Positions 1-12,009 of a stretch of 64,000 bases of DNA are shown piece by piece. This DNA comes from Reticulitermes lucifugus (taxonomy: Eukaryota > Arthropoda > Insecta > Blattodea > Rhinotermitidae): the NCBI GenBank assembly GCA_026260175.1, contig JAKCWW010000993.1:1-64000 (forward strand), given 5' to 3'. The notes under the pieces are model-generated. The model saw nothing but the letters and a program-made list of their open reading frames with translations. It was not told the origin of the DNA and ran no database searches. Position 1 is the stretch's first letter; each line of letters opens with the position of its first letter. A program made the position numbers and the translations under genes.

Positions 1-242
1 AGAACTCGCTTTGGAAGAGGCTACGGACCTGTCGTAAGACAGACTACAGTATGAATGAATGAACAACACGTAAATACAGTTCATTTGTAAATTATTAAGA
101 TATCTGGTACTTGGAATTACGTACTGTAATTTTCAACATTCATCTAATCTTCGCCTTTTCAGCTTATTTGACGCCACGTAAAGTCAACAGTTAAACGGGA
201 GTCTCTTAATAACATGAGAATCAAAATTTAACATCCATGGGC

Positions 243-289
<47 letters not shown>

Positions 290-1840
290 CGCGTGTGTTT
301 TTCTGAATGACTGTGTGTAAGTATATGTTGTGAATTTAATAAGCAAGAGAATAAAGTGCAAATAACATTCATCTTATTTCTTCATATGTACAGGCGAGCT
401 TAGAACTAACAAACTAACGAATACTGAAGTCAAATCGTTTCAGATATTCATACAGAAGAACGATGAGTTTATCAGATGTTTTGTGTAAATTCTGAATACG
501 TAATACATATGTATTCATGAAAAAGTCGCCATAATTTTAGACACAACTGTAGAGTAAAACAATGCTGCATCTGGTACACTTAACATGCACTCCACATTTA
601 TAGCCATAAAATTCATATCAGATATATAAGATAATTAGTCAGTCATGCGCGTGATTTTTGGAACGTGGTTTAGAAGTACAATATGGGAGTCGTGCTCTTC
701 AGCATGACGTCACTCGCTGACATACGCATTTGCGCAGATATAATACTCGTCCCTCCCCTCTATTAGATTTGAGATTCCACTCGTTTGCTTCATAGAATTC
801 ATATTACAGTATTCGTCGCTTACACCATTACTACTGCCAGGCGGAGGCACGTACATTACTATATGAAAGTGAATTAATATGAAAACGAATCGCTAATCGA
901 AAAGAAGATATATATTGCAGACCCAACTTTATCGACATTAATAACAATGCTTTCACTACATGGCCTGCAATGCAGATTGTTGAATATTTGAATTACAGGA
1001 AACGAAATCTTGTAAAGTGATAAAGGAAAGTTGAAGAAATCTCAGATAAATTTATTCCATATAAAAATATAAATGAATATTTAGCTGTAAGATACCAGGG
1101 GTCTGCAAATTTTTCGTTCAAAGCCACAGGTTTCGAAATGGCGAAATTAATTCGGAAATATTTTGTTGAAACACAGCAACATTACCAAGTCGAATTTTGC
1201 ATTTTATTGACTGAATTTACCTTGCTGTAATAATTACGTTAGGAATTGTCTTCGGTAAATTAAGAATAGAGTTTTTTATTTTATATTCCAGGCATAGAAT
1301 AAGCATACTGTTAGACAAATTTGATAAGTGGAAACACATATCTCGAAGTCTTGACATGAAGTTGGATTCAGCGTTGATATGTACAATAAATTCAGATGTT
1401 CAGCCAAATTTTTTCAGCTGGTCAGAGGAAAGGTTTATCAAATTTAACATTAAATTTTCTCGGTTACTGAACATGGTTGACCCTCTTACCTTTCAACCAT
1501 TTTATGCCAGAATAAAGCTTAATCAAGCAATTTCTGGGTTCTTTCCATTAATTAGCTTATTCACCTTACTATTTGAAGGCAATTGTATTTATTGCGGCAA
1601 ACTTCCTTTTTCATTCACCACACAAGTGGCGTGCTTCAAAATCCTTTTGTCCATCCCCGCAAGAGAATAATATGACAATATTGAATTTTGTGTTCTGTGC
1701 TCATAAAAGGTAAGCATTTACTTACTTAAAACAGCGATTATTTGTTAATTATTTATTAAAACGTAATTAATTTCATAAGTAACGTGTCAGCAAAAAGTTT
1801 GTACGAATCCACTTCCGACATTATTGACCAAAAACAAGTA
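1..1840. other. Unannotated AT-rich stretch
   Basis: No recognisable gene or element body was found here. It holds a TA/TG microsatellite near 244-289. Short TTAC/TTAA-type tetranucleotide runs around 1710-1780 lie next to the 3' end of the antisense LINE copy that follows. The short open frames have no recognised similarity and look like chance ORFs. Confidence 0.5.
244..289. repeat. Compound (TA)n(TG)n microsatellite
   Basis: About 13 TA units run directly into about 9 TG units, followed by CG/TG-interrupted sequence. The repeat is visible directly. Confidence 0.95.
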
Positions 1841-1844
1841 TTAA

Positions 1845-2430
1845 TAACTCCGTGGAGCAGCGTCCTTCTTAAAAAGCTAATATTTTCTGATCTAAACCTA
1901 GACATTTCCCGCATTTTATGGAACCCAAGTTTCATTACCGTGCTTCAGCAGACCGCCACTTGTGCCTGACCTCAGCGTGGTGGTCCAGTCCACGTTCTAC
2001 TGACCTCTTTCTTTAAGACCGAAGTCAATATTATTCTCCCACCCACGCCTGGGTATTTTAGGAGGTCTCTTTCTTTTAGGTTTTACACATCGACCCTGTA
2101 CGTAATTTCTCGTTTTACCCCATGCTTGCCACATGATTCACTCATCACATAGTCTTTGATTTGTTCACTGAAATAATTTGTGAGGAGGAGTACAAGTCAT
2201 TAAGCCACTCATTACGCAATTTTCGCCAGCAACATGTTACTACCTCCCTCTTATATTCTGCAACACCGTGACCACGAACACGCTCCGCCTAATGCGAAAG
2301 ATCAGCTTTCACACCCATATAAAACAACAGACAAAATTCTACTTCTGTATATTTCAATCTTCATGCTTTTAAACTCTAAACTGGAACGAACAAGATTCTG
2401 GGTCGAGGGGCGGCAGGTATTCCCCGACTT
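1845..2430 (-). mobile_element. LINE 3' end, antisense copy 1
   Basis: Read on the minus strand this aligns with the sense copy at 15760-16550. Shared landmarks are the peptide-coding stretch for (I)LPVVLYGCE near 2310-2340, a stretch equivalent to IRVIKSRR-WAGH near 2150-2215, and the 3' UTR box whose complement reads CCGTGGAGCAGCGTCC at 1849. The reading frame is broken by many substitutions and indels. The family resembles RTE-like non-LTR retrotransposons ending in tetranucleotide tails; the clade is uncertain. Only the C-terminal end of ORF2 and the 3' UTR are present, as expected from 5' truncation during target-primed reverse transcription. Confidence 0.75.
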
Positions 2431-2939
2431 ACGTACCTGCTACAGACGTTTTAATATACAGTGTTCTAATTATACTCGTTTTTAAATTAACCCCGTCACT
2501 TCCAGTGCTTTAATAACAATTTTTCTCTTTATCTACCTTTCTCACTTCTAATCCAAGTGCTATAGTATGCATGAACATTTCCAGGCTGCTTCATAACAGA
2601 CTAAATAATATTAAAAGTGACTTCTGCACATAAAGAGAAGAAAAATGCAAAACATATTGTTGTATGGCCGTTTTACCCTTTAATGTAAATTATACGATAT
2701 CCTCCTCAGTCTTGGCATGATCTGTTCTTGTAACGCCTGCATAATTCTTATGTTCCTTAACTACGCTATTTAAATTTCGAATTTGTATTGGACGTACTCT
2801 CTAGTATGTTGTATTTTTCCTCTATCCAGGGATTACCTTGATAGTAACTTTAAGTGTTGAAAGACCTCAGTATTCTTACTTACTTTCTATTCATGGCATT
2901 TTGTCATCCCGTCCGAATTCTCTAAGAATTTAAGTTAAA

Positions 2940-3330
2940 ACATTGTCACAGAAGTTGCCTGACCAGTTGGAAAAATCCAGGCGTCGTAAAAATCATTTCT
3001 AACCCATTCTGTATTTGTTGTTGCAAGTCCCGGAAGTCACTGACTCTTTTGTCATAAACATCAGACTTTCGACATCTCCCGAGAGTTAAAAATCTAAGGG
3101 CTTTAAATTAGGGGAGCGAACAGGCCATGCTGTTGTTCCATCTCTTCCTGTCCATTGCAACGGAACCACATTGTTCAAGATTCCCGAAATGCAAGAAGGA
3201 ATATGTGGTGGAGCACCAATTTGCATGAGCCATAAATGAACCCAAGTCTGCAAATCCACATCTTGCAACAACGAATACAGAATGGATTTGAGTTGACTCT
3301 TACGACACCTGGAACTTTTCAGCCAGTCCG
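2940..3330 (-). mobile_element. Mariner/IS630-type transposase fragment
   Basis: On the minus strand a 61-codon open frame (3086-3271) contains LLQDVDLQTWVHLWLM, then GAPPHI, WTGRDGTTAWPVRSPN and LKPLDF. This matches the order LLEDVPL..MW..DGAPPHF..RWIGRGG..AWP.RSPDL.PLDF seen in a large insect DDE/D transposase family of the IS630-Tc1-mariner superfamily. The stretch covers the second and third catalytic regions. The first D of the aligned DGAPPH box is replaced (QIGAPPH), and a stop follows PLDF, so the copy is dead. Downstream sequence to about 2940 retains only weak similarity. Ends and terminal repeats were not found. It belongs to the same family as 17880-18482. Confidence 0.75.
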
Positions 3331-3339
3331 CAGTCTGTG

Positions 3340-5660
3340 TTCAAACGTGCAGCATCCTGCACTGAAGCTAAAGACAAACACTTCGAGCGTTTTCTTTAAT
3401 CTTCAAGAGGCCATCTCTCGGAAACCATGCTTCAGAAGGCCTATGTTTATGAAACTTTTTTTTTGTATTTTTGTGTAGATTCACTTTTTGTACGTTTGGT
3501 CGTGCATTTTTCGTTCACTCTTTATATGATATTTGAATAGGGGCAGAATGTGTGAAGGACAGAATAGGAAGGTATAACGAAGCAGGAAGAAGAACAATTT
3601 CTTAAACTCAGTGTGCTGAATTCTCTATGCAATAACCATAAGAGGAATCTGAGGTCCCATGACTTTGCGATGTCTGATAAGTTTTTCGGATTTTATGTGT
3701 TGTTTCGTGTAGATAAAAAAAGTTTGGAAGAACGTCCTGCCGCCATCATCATAGTAGACGAGAAACTTAATTTTAAACCATCAGAAGGTAACCTGTTTCT
3801 CCAAAACAGTGGTACTTATCTTACATATCTCAGAAGGAATTTATGCAAAATAGAAAAGACGGTGGTGTAAAACTGTGTACTTTATTGAAATGTAGTCTTT
3901 TTTGTACTCGAGATTTGGAGAGTAATCTAGAAACGTTTCCTGTACCCCACTTCTTTTTGTGGTAGAAGGAACTAGAGAGGATAGTAGTGCTAGGTAGGAT
4001 GGATATGCAACCAGCACGAGAAGAAATTAATTACCTCAGAATAACAGTGTACATCGCAGACGTGAAGCGGTGAGTGGCAGACTTCGACTGACCTGGACTC
4101 TTTGTAACTGGAGCAGAGTAAAACCCTTGAACCCTCCTCCACACCTGCTAACATCAACTGGTCTTTAAATTTAGGTCTTTTACTTGGAAATTCTAGCTCT
4201 CTACTGTACAAGAAAGCCGCTCAAATAAAAGTAGTTACTGTTATAATTACCGTTTGTCAAAACATAGTACTTTGATTAATTTAATTATGATTGCTAAGAA
4301 ATTATAAGGGATAGACGACAGTCATCTGCCCGCTAGTTTGATTATCTGATTAAAACCAGTTCGCATAACACTTGCACTTTTCTACTTCAAACACTTGTGC
4401 GACAGCGATTTATATACTAGAAATAAGTGCAGAAATTTTAAACAAACTTCTACACAGGAAAAGGGCTAGTACGGTGTAATAAGTATGGTATAAACTCTGT
4501 TTCGATCTTTATCAGGTGACTTGTAAAAATGATAAATTTACGTAAAGCTAGTGGGTTTGTAGACGTCTCACAGTCTTTGAAATATATCAGTGGGCTGAAG
4601 TAAGTGTAGAGTTTGTGACTTCATATAAATCATTTACGTTGTATTGCAGTCCTGTGCCGTTTTCAGCACATTATTTATGAGGTCTGCCCAGCATATACTC
4701 GTGTTCCCTCTTCCTCTAGGATTATAATTTAAAACTGATATTGATAAACCTCTTTCTGGAATTTGGCTAGACATTCTCTCTATTTCTGTGTGCGTGAATT
4801 TATTTTCTCACGTGCAGGAAATATACGCATTCCTTTTTTCAGTGTTATACATAAGCCGTGGCAGGAATTTTTCTCATTGCTAAGGGCTCGGACCCTCTTA
4901 AGACAACCAAGACCTCTACTCAATGACTACAAGATTAGGGTGGCCTAAGAGTTAATTAGGTATTAAGAATATGTAACAATATACCTCAAAATTTGTCGGA
5001 AAACCTAACGAGATGAGACGACTTGGAACAGCTTATTGTAGAGGGAAGATCACGTATCTATTCAAAGGGAATGTCATGAACCCTGTTAGCACCGTTATTG
5101 ATTGGACGATTAATTCGATTCGTATACATGATACAAAGATTGTCACAACGCGCTGGAACGGTGTATTGCACTTAGCTGGAAAAAGGTTGCTGGCCCAGTC
5201 AAAGCAAATATGTCGCGCAGGCTTTGTACTTCACATACTGCGAGTATTGGTGCTCCAGTGATTTCCTGTATGACCACATATAGCCATCGGAGTGCCCTGT
5301 GTTTAGCCCATACGTGGTAACTTCGAGTTTTCCACGTGCCGAGACCAAACCTGTACAGGGGCGGCCCCAGAGGAGCAACGATTATTACATATATTCTTTT
5401 GATGATCATTTGCCGTCAGAGTCGCTGCCACTCTGTCGCTAAAAATCGCCGCCCAGACTGAGGGACAGACGTCGTGGACTATCAGCAAGGCACAGTCCAC
5501 TATTAAGTACTACTGTCCAAGGTATAGATAGGGATCGACGAAGGCTGTGACGAGACAGGATAATTAGTGAGGAAGAAAGAACAGTCATCCCAGGGGAGAT
5601 ACAAATGTAAGCTCCGAACTGTAATTAGTGTGCATATGTAAAATACATTAAAGTAGAATA
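3340..5660. other. Unrecognised stretch
   Basis: No gene, transposon or RNA is recognised here. The open frames (for example 3613-3870 and 5013-5409) are short, lack known motifs and overlap on both strands, as expected by chance. Around 5140-5480 the base composition is more GC-rich than its surroundings, which suggests an unidentified old repeat. Confidence 0.4.
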
Positions 5661-5665
5661 TTGAA

Positions 5666-5705
5666 TTTTCATTATTATTGTTATTATTATTATTATTATT
5701 ATTAT
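5666..5705. repeat. (ATT)n microsatellite
   Basis: Tandem ATT units with one GTT interruption are visible directly. Confidence 0.9.
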
Positions 5706-6547
5706 ATAGTTCCTGACACTGTCACATACATTCCTCCCTCCTGACCCACGTACAGCATTGAAACCAGTAAGGCGAATTAAAGGAAGTGAATCTTCATGCG
5801 TGTTGTCTCACGTGCTTTAGAAAACCGAAGGTGGTAGCTGTAATTACGCAAATGACGCCAGTGTCATGTGTGTTATGCGTATGGGAACCAGCGATGAAAT
5901 GTTAGGGACAGTTTCTCCACAGGCATGGCATTAAAGTACGAGTATATTTGAAACAAAAGGAATTTTTGGGCTTCTAATGGATTGATATAATTAGGTTAGG
6001 GAACGGAGGTGGACTCTTATAAACACGGCGATGAAACTTTTGATCCCATAAATTACGAACATTTCTTTACAGAGCAGGGATATTAACTTTTCAGGAAGGG
6101 ACGTCTTCCATGCAGTTAGTTCGTCCTTTGTTTAAGGGTATGGAAAATGGAGTCAATATTTGACATAGTTTCGGAAAAAGACATCAATTTACTGCTAATT
6201 ATTTAGGAAGTACTGAAGTAGTTTGGAATAGTTTTAAGTGTAGATGATAGAGATTAATGGTGAATTATTACTGTGGGAAGGGAAGCCATTGAAAGTTGGT
6301 CTTTGTAGCTGTACACTTGAGGGCGCGCCGCTGGCCCGAGAGTGTGCCCTAGTGACGACAGAGTGATGTGGTGATGTAGCAAGAATTTCGAAATTTACAT
6401 GACATGAAGAATGTTTTTGTGGCTGATATTCTTCTGTCACCATAGGACAGGCTTACTTAAAAGACGAAAGTGTCCCTACTGAGAGTAACAAAGACATATA
6501 AAGTAAAGTAACATGAAAATGAAAAATGCCATTCTTGTAGTACCGAT

Positions 6548-6570
6548 AATAAATAAATAAATAAATAAAT
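6548..6570. repeat. (AATA)n microsatellite
   Basis: About six AATA units follow a purine-poor flank. This could be the tail of an old retroposon, but no body was recognised upstream. Confidence 0.8.
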
Positions 6571-7254
6571 CTTTCCTCATAAACAGTTTTGAAGTTGTAG
6601 AAGAAAGAAAAAGTAATGAAATACATACAGTGTCATATCAAGTTTCCTGCAAGAATTTCTACGTTTAACCGCCTCTTCTTTATCAGCCACATCGCCAGAA
6701 TAAAAATATTATTTCTCGGTACATCTACCAATATTCAACCTCTCTATGGTGTTTCACCTGCGATTTTACTATGTATTCGTATTTACCATTTGTTTTTCGA
6801 GATTTCTGTAAATACACCTAAATCAGGGGAGTGTTTCACGGGATTAATTTTACAATGAATTTCACAAGTGCTACAAGTCAATCATGTTAAACCATCTCAT
6901 TTCAACCACATTTATTTTAAAATTCTTCTCGTACCCTAAAACTTACGGCCAGGCTATGCTCTCTTTTGGGGTGAAAGATAATTATCGGAACCTATTAATT
7001 TTGCAGTGCAAAATGTTCTTGTTGTACGTGATAATTTTTTAAATTGGACACTTCAGTACGTGCTAAGAATTTCGGGATATGAATTTTCCACAGTGTTGAT
7101 GTTAAGGATGCTGGTCTCTGCAAATATAGGCTTTGTAGCAGGATTAAAGAGAAAGGCACTCTGTTCCTTTTAAGTATCATAAACTGTCCATCCCTTTACC
7201 AGAGCAATATCCAAAATACGAAATATCAGAAAGATTACTGAAGTTTCTTTATTT

Positions 7255-7255
<1 letters not shown>

Positions 7256-7289
<34 letters not shown>
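7256..7289. repeat. (TA)n microsatellite
   Basis: About 16 TA units in a stretch with no other recognised feature; the flanks from 5710 to 7780 hold nothing I can name. Confidence 0.9.
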
Positions 7290-7290
<1 letters not shown>

Positions 7291-7878
7291 CTCGTTGCTG
7301 CGCGATGCGAGAGACGAAGTAATAGATTAGAAATAATAAATAAAGTACCTCTAGACACACCAAATGCCTGTTTGACCCAAACAAGGAAATTTGATTGATC
7401 GCCTGTCGCATTGAACAGCACACAAAAAGATACCGAGAAAATAAATAGTAATTTTTAGTGGAATGTAGGGATTTTTCAAAATTTTGTGGCTACTACCTTA
7501 ACATATATGTCAAATTGTAATATTTTGATGACTTCGGCTTAATTATAAGTCTAATAAAAAGCCTGTGTTTGCCGAAATATGCAGGATAAGAGAAGAATTT
7601 TATAAGTGTGATTGTATTTAACTGATTTGATATTATTGAATAATGAAAGAGCGATACATCTTCTTTATATTTTGCAAATGCGACTTTCTTGTAATGTACA
7701 GAATGGTGTTGCTGTTACTGTAGCCAGAATGCTGCAGTGTAAGAATAAATAAGGGTCTTCACATGTGAAAGCACAATAGAGACCACCAGTATCAAACCTA
7801 GCTATCTCCACTCTGAGTGATAGGCCTATACCAGTAGAGTATAAACATTGTCTCCAATATTGGCCGTGTTGATAAAAA

Positions 7879-8024
7879 GGTAAAGGTAAAGCAACCCCAT
7901 TACAGGCCTAGACAGGCCCTGAGGGGTCCAGGAGGTTGAGGCTCCCAGATTTGTAGCCCTACGCACCGGCCGCCTTTACCCCCCAGGAAATATTCCTGGT
8001 ACTCAGTTCTGTTAGAGGCTGAGT
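7879..8024 (+). mobile_element. SINE-like insertion with target duplications
   Basis: The element starts with GGTAAAGGTAAAG, contains a GCCTTTACCCCCCAGG box and ends near AGGCTGAG. It is flanked by long direct repeats, 7860-7878 and 8025-8043, both beginning TTGGCCGTGTT and differing at about three positions. Duplications of this length are typical of LINE-mediated retroposition. A second copy lies at 62520-62690 in the opposite orientation. Coding potential is nil. I do not recognise a clear RNA polymerase III promoter inside this copy, so the SINE label is an inference from size and duplications. Confidence 0.7.
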
Positions 8025-8107
8025 TTGGCCGTGTTCGTAGAAAGTTAATTTCTTATTCATCGGTTGATTGACACTAACTAACTCATTTACTCACTCACTC
8101 ACTCACT

Positions 8108-8475
8108 AACTTTGTGGAGCAGGGTCCTTACTGAGAAGCTAATAATTCCTAAGCTAGTCAAGAAATTGTCCGCATTTTATCAAAAGGAAAGTTTCATTTT
8201 CGTCTTCAGAAAAGCCCTCCACCTGCCCCTGTCCTGAACCAGATAAATCCAGTCCATATCCCCATCCTATTTCTTAAAGATCCATCTTAATATTACACTC
8301 CTATCAAAGCCTAGGTCTTCAAACTGCTCTCTTTAACTCAGTTGTCCCCACCAAGACCCTCTACGCATATCTTCTCTCTGCCATTTATGCCACATACCCC
8401 AATCATCTCATCCTTCCTGATTTGATCACTCGAATGCTGTTTGATGAGGAGTGATAGACACTTCATATTATTAAC
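8108..8475 (-). mobile_element. LINE 3' end, antisense copy 2
   Basis: The complement of the LINE 3' UTR box (TTTGTGGAGCAGGGTCC) begins the copy, immediately preceded at 8065-8107 by CTAA/CTCA tetranucleotide repeats that represent the complement of its 3' tail. Homology to the sense copy at 15760-16550 runs through the region encoding DRDRWRALVNAVMNLRV and on to the complement of the IRV.KS box near 8430-8450. The frame is destroyed by indels. It is a 5'-truncated dead copy. Confidence 0.7.
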
Positions 8476-8479
8476 AATG

Positions 8480-10440
8480 TAAATACGTTTGATATTCTTG
8501 GATATATGTATCAGTTATTTTTATTTGTATAATGGAGATCGTTGAGTTTTATTCCAGGATATAGAAATTGCTTGCTTAGTAAGCAATGTGCGTAAACATT
8601 ATTAAGTTTCAAACAGTAGATTTTTGGTTTGTACCAAGTTTTGAATTTTCTCTTGATTTTTGTGCATATTTGCTTGCACAAAATATAAATGCTGCTTGTA
8701 TAAAGAATTCATAACAAAACACATATTTGTTATAACTTAAGCGGTAAAAAAGTGTGTAAAATAGGAGCATTATTTATTGTTTCAAACTAAAGGTTACGAA
8801 CTTTCCAACGTATATTTTATTTTAGAGAAAATACACCAATACTAACAAATGTGAAAAAAGTACACAGCCTTGTATTCGGGCCATTATGACAATAATCTCT
8901 CGCGTGTTCTTGATTGCGATGGTAAAACAGGCTCACACTTGCATTCGAAGTGATTCTTTTCCAAATATAAAATACTTGTAAATTATACCATTAAATTTTG
9001 AATACTTCAACTTGTCACATTTAGTATTAGGAATAGTAAAACCTGATCCTTACTTCATTTAGCTGCTGCAACATCATGGATTAAAACCTTGAATTTATGT
9101 CCTGGTGTAACATTTTCTTTAAATAAAATTCTTTCATATGTTTTACGACAGTATAGATGCTTCGATCATTCCTGCAGTTGTCACTTATTCTATTGTTTCC
9201 ATACGGCGTCGAACCTTCCGTATTGAAAGTAAGCAATCTTCTTGTCTCTGCAAGTATTGAAAACACATCCGATTCGAAATAAAGTCCGCTATGGTGGATA
9301 TGGAGAATGGCAAGTTTTCTCCAACATTTACCTGGAGGTTGTTGACTAAGCTATAACAACTGATGCTGATCACTCTGAAACTGCACAAAGTTGTTATCTT
9401 CCATAATAATCAAATCCACAGCCTTGTAGATACCTCTGTGCATAATCCATGGCATACATATTTCGATTTAGACCAAGAATGGATATTGTTGTGTTTGATT
9501 TTAAGGGTTTAATTGGCTTCAAAGCATCAACAGCAATTATAATGTCATAATTAATCATTATATTCGCCTTGCGTTTATCTACAAAGGTCAGAAGGACCAA
9601 AAATTTCCTTCCTATGATTAAACAAACGTAGCTGATATGAAGGTGTATTAAGCCAGAAGAAACGTATAACTGCATGTGAGATCAGCATTCACTTCTCGAT
9701 AGCCAGCAAGAGGTTTCCTCCATCTTGGTGCTTATTAGTCCTACAAATTACGGTGTTGCCGAAATGTTAGTCAGTACAATGGATAGGGGCCATGTGGGTC
9801 CGAGGAAGGTGGGGGATATTTGGTCGTTTCAAGGACTAACACTTCTCAACAAAAGGTGCAAAGTAAATGTTTTTCAAAATCAAAATTTTTTAAAGAAACG
9901 AGTTCTAATCTATCAGTATTTAAGCATTGCATCTTGCAAGGTTCTTGCAGTCAAGGCATTTCGAACAGTGGGCTTGCTCTTTCGATTCGCATTCCAAGTA
10001 TGTATTTATGGCTGTATTCTTCTGCAGTGTGCTTTCTTTGCCTCGGATTATTTCCTCTTCCAAGAAGAACAATTTAGGGGTTACTTTTTGTGAAAACACA
10101 AGATAGGCCCTCGCACCACATATGCACATTATCAGACGACTCCCTTTTCAGATTACAACCCTCTGCAGTGTGGGACAATGTAATTGTATTGGTGCCAACG
10201 TTTTAGATGAAGCTACGAGAAAAGGAAGGCAAATGTACAGATAAAGTAAGACAATTTCCATGCGCGGCCCTTAAATATGAAAACATATTTTAAAGGTAGC
10301 AGTATAATAGAATGCAATGTTCCAGTTTTCGACACAGCCGAATTAACCGTCATTTACCTGAACAGAATAATTAAAACCACGAGAAATTTACAATTCTTAC
10401 AACCTGTAAGTTTGCCGAGATTCTATCCGTGCACATGTTT
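8480..10440. other. Unrecognised stretch
   Basis: Several ORFs of 60-120 codons occur (the largest at 9725-10093 on the plus strand), but they overlap one another on both strands and show no known domain, signal peptide pattern or splice context that I can support. No repeat family was recognised. Confidence 0.4.
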
Positions 10441-10447
10441 ATAGCTT

Positions 10448-10597
10448 GAAATCTGTGGTCTTCTGGGTAATTACACGGCGTCGTGTGGTAATTATTTACC
10501 GACGTTTNNNNNNNNNNNNNNNNNNNNNNNNNNNNNNNNNNNNNNNNNNNNNNNNNNCACACGACGCCGTGTAATTACCCAGAAGACCACAGATTTC
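10448..10597. repeat. Perfect 40-bp inverted repeat around a gap
   Basis: Bases 10448-10487 and 10558-10597 are exact reverse complements (outer end GAAATCTGTGG, inner end GTCGTGTG). Between them lie GTAATTATTTACCGACGTTT and the N gap. The string ACCGACGTTT is also the inner part of the foldback at 10725-10865, so this is probably a related foldback whose apex could not be assembled. Confidence 0.85.
10508..10557. other. Assembly gap (50 N)
   Basis: A run of exactly 50 N inside the loop of a perfect inverted repeat. The round number suggests a placeholder of unknown true size. Confidence 0.98.
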
Positions 10598-10724
10598 ATC
10601 AACATCGCGGCGGAAGCCTCTTGGTTGTCATTCCCCAACCAAAGTTAGCAGGGTCAGTATAACTGTCACGAGTCTTCAGTTCATCGCAGCGGTGCTGATG
10701 AAGACTGAAGTGTTTTGTTATGTT

Positions 10725-10865
10725 ACGTCGTGTCGACTGCTAAACAGTTACCGACGTTTCGGAGGAGCGTACTCCTTTTTTTTTCAGGGTTTTGAAACCC
10801 AAGAAGAAATGGAGGCGGCACGTTCATCCGACACGTTGGTAATTATTTAGTAGTCGACATGACGT
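10725..10865. mobile_element. Small foldback element, 141 bp
   Basis: The left end (ACGTCGTGTCGACTGCTAAA) and right end (ending TTTAGTAGTCGACATGACGT) are imperfect reverse complements. The arms continue through TTACCGACGTTTCGG on the left and CCGACACGTTGGTAA on the right. The centre is the palindrome GGGTTTTGAAACCC at 10787-10800. The complement of the left arm contains CCGAAACGTCGG, linking it to the hammerhead-like motif found in the other foldbacks of this window. There is no coding capacity. Confidence 0.7.
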
Positions 10866-10869
10866 CAAT

Positions 10870-11770
10870 TCATAGACGACTTAACTTTTTTATGAACTGA
10901 TAAATTGTTTTTGTGCACAGAAGCTGAAGACTGTTCGCTTCTTACACACTGTGACTTCTGTTATTGAGAAATACAACATGGCGAAAGGCAACGAAGATTG
11001 AGAGGGAAAATCCCTTCTTCAACCCATTTAAATTCGGAAGTAGTGTGGAACAGGATAGGGGAAACAAAGGTAATAAAATGGAGCAGTCGCTGTTAGTGGG
11101 TTGGGTCGACCCGCAAAAGCACGGGTTCTTTTACACATAGCATCGCATCCAAGGGTAAATTTCAGGGTTGCTATCACGTGACAGAGCATTCTTCAGCTCC
11201 TGCCCTTTCATACTGCAATCTTTGCCCGAGCTGCAGTTCCTGCTCCTATTACTACTGCTTCGTTTCATCAGTCATACATTACAGCAATATATAGCAAACT
11301 CGGTAGGAAAGTTTAAAAAACCGCAAGTCTTATAAAGCGTGGTAAATAAACCTCCTCCTTTGCCCTCACACAAACACACAGCAAATGTTGCTTCGCAAAC
11401 TTTGGAAAGTGTTATTTTCCATTTTGATATAATTCAGTCTACTTCTGAATACGTTAATTTCTAACTGATGTCCAACAGAAGAGCCACAAATTTAACTTAA
11501 AGTGATTATAGTGAGCGCTAAAATAGTTTCGCAATTTTTTCATTTTGCAGTATCCCAAGTCTCATACTTATGTAGTTAATTTCTTTCCAAGCTTCTAAAT
11601 TATTTACAAGTGACTTGATAAAATTATTATGCAGATTTATGACCAAAGGAGTAGACTCCAGTCATTCCTAAGAAAGTGTTCTGAACCGTTTCACACCATA
11701 ACTGGTCCCTCTTTCCAGGTCCCTTATATATACACATTAAGAGATAATTGACTAACTAAATGAGTAACTA
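10870..11770. other. Unrecognised stretch
   Basis: No gene or named repeat recognised. Short TAAC/AATG tetranucleotide-like runs begin near 11740 and lead into the hairpin and the LINE tail beyond. Confidence 0.4.
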
Positions 11771-11778
11771 ATTAAACC

Positions 11779-11908
11779 AGTTAAAATAAAAAGACCGACA
11801 AATGCACTATTTAACTACTTTAATTAGTGTCCTTGTATCACTCTACATGTGTTTCGGACTACATTAAAGTAGTTAAATAGTGCATTTGTCGGTCTTTTTA
11901 TTTTAACT
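11779..11908. mobile_element. Perfect 46-bp hairpin, foldback/MITE
   Basis: Bases 11779-11824 and 11863-11908 are exact reverse complements, with a 38-base loop. The lack of any mismatch implies a recent origin or gene conversion. On the minus strand the loop reads GTCCGAAACACATGTAGAG. The same core, CCGAAAC, four bases, then GTAGAG, occurs at 37329-37371, tying it to the hammerhead-like motif family. The hairpin sits in or beside the tetranucleotide tail of the LINE copy at 12010-12480. Confidence 0.9.
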
Positions 11909-12009
11909 TGATTCATAGAAATGCACGGTGATAACAGTGTGAAAGATAATTAAATCAGTAACTAACTAATCAACCAACCAAACAAGCAAAGAGACAGGTA
12001 GACTGACAA

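Noticed and set aside
705-712. TGACGTCA palindrome as a CRE-type promoter element, with others near 10860, 30140 and 34951
   Set aside because: An 8-bp palindrome without a neighbouring gene, TATA or initiator context is not evidence of a promoter.
7790-7850. Possible tRNA-like fragment (complement of ATCAAACCT) before the SINE-like insertion
   Set aside because: Only a loose B-box resemblance; no second copy and no cloverleaf could be shown.
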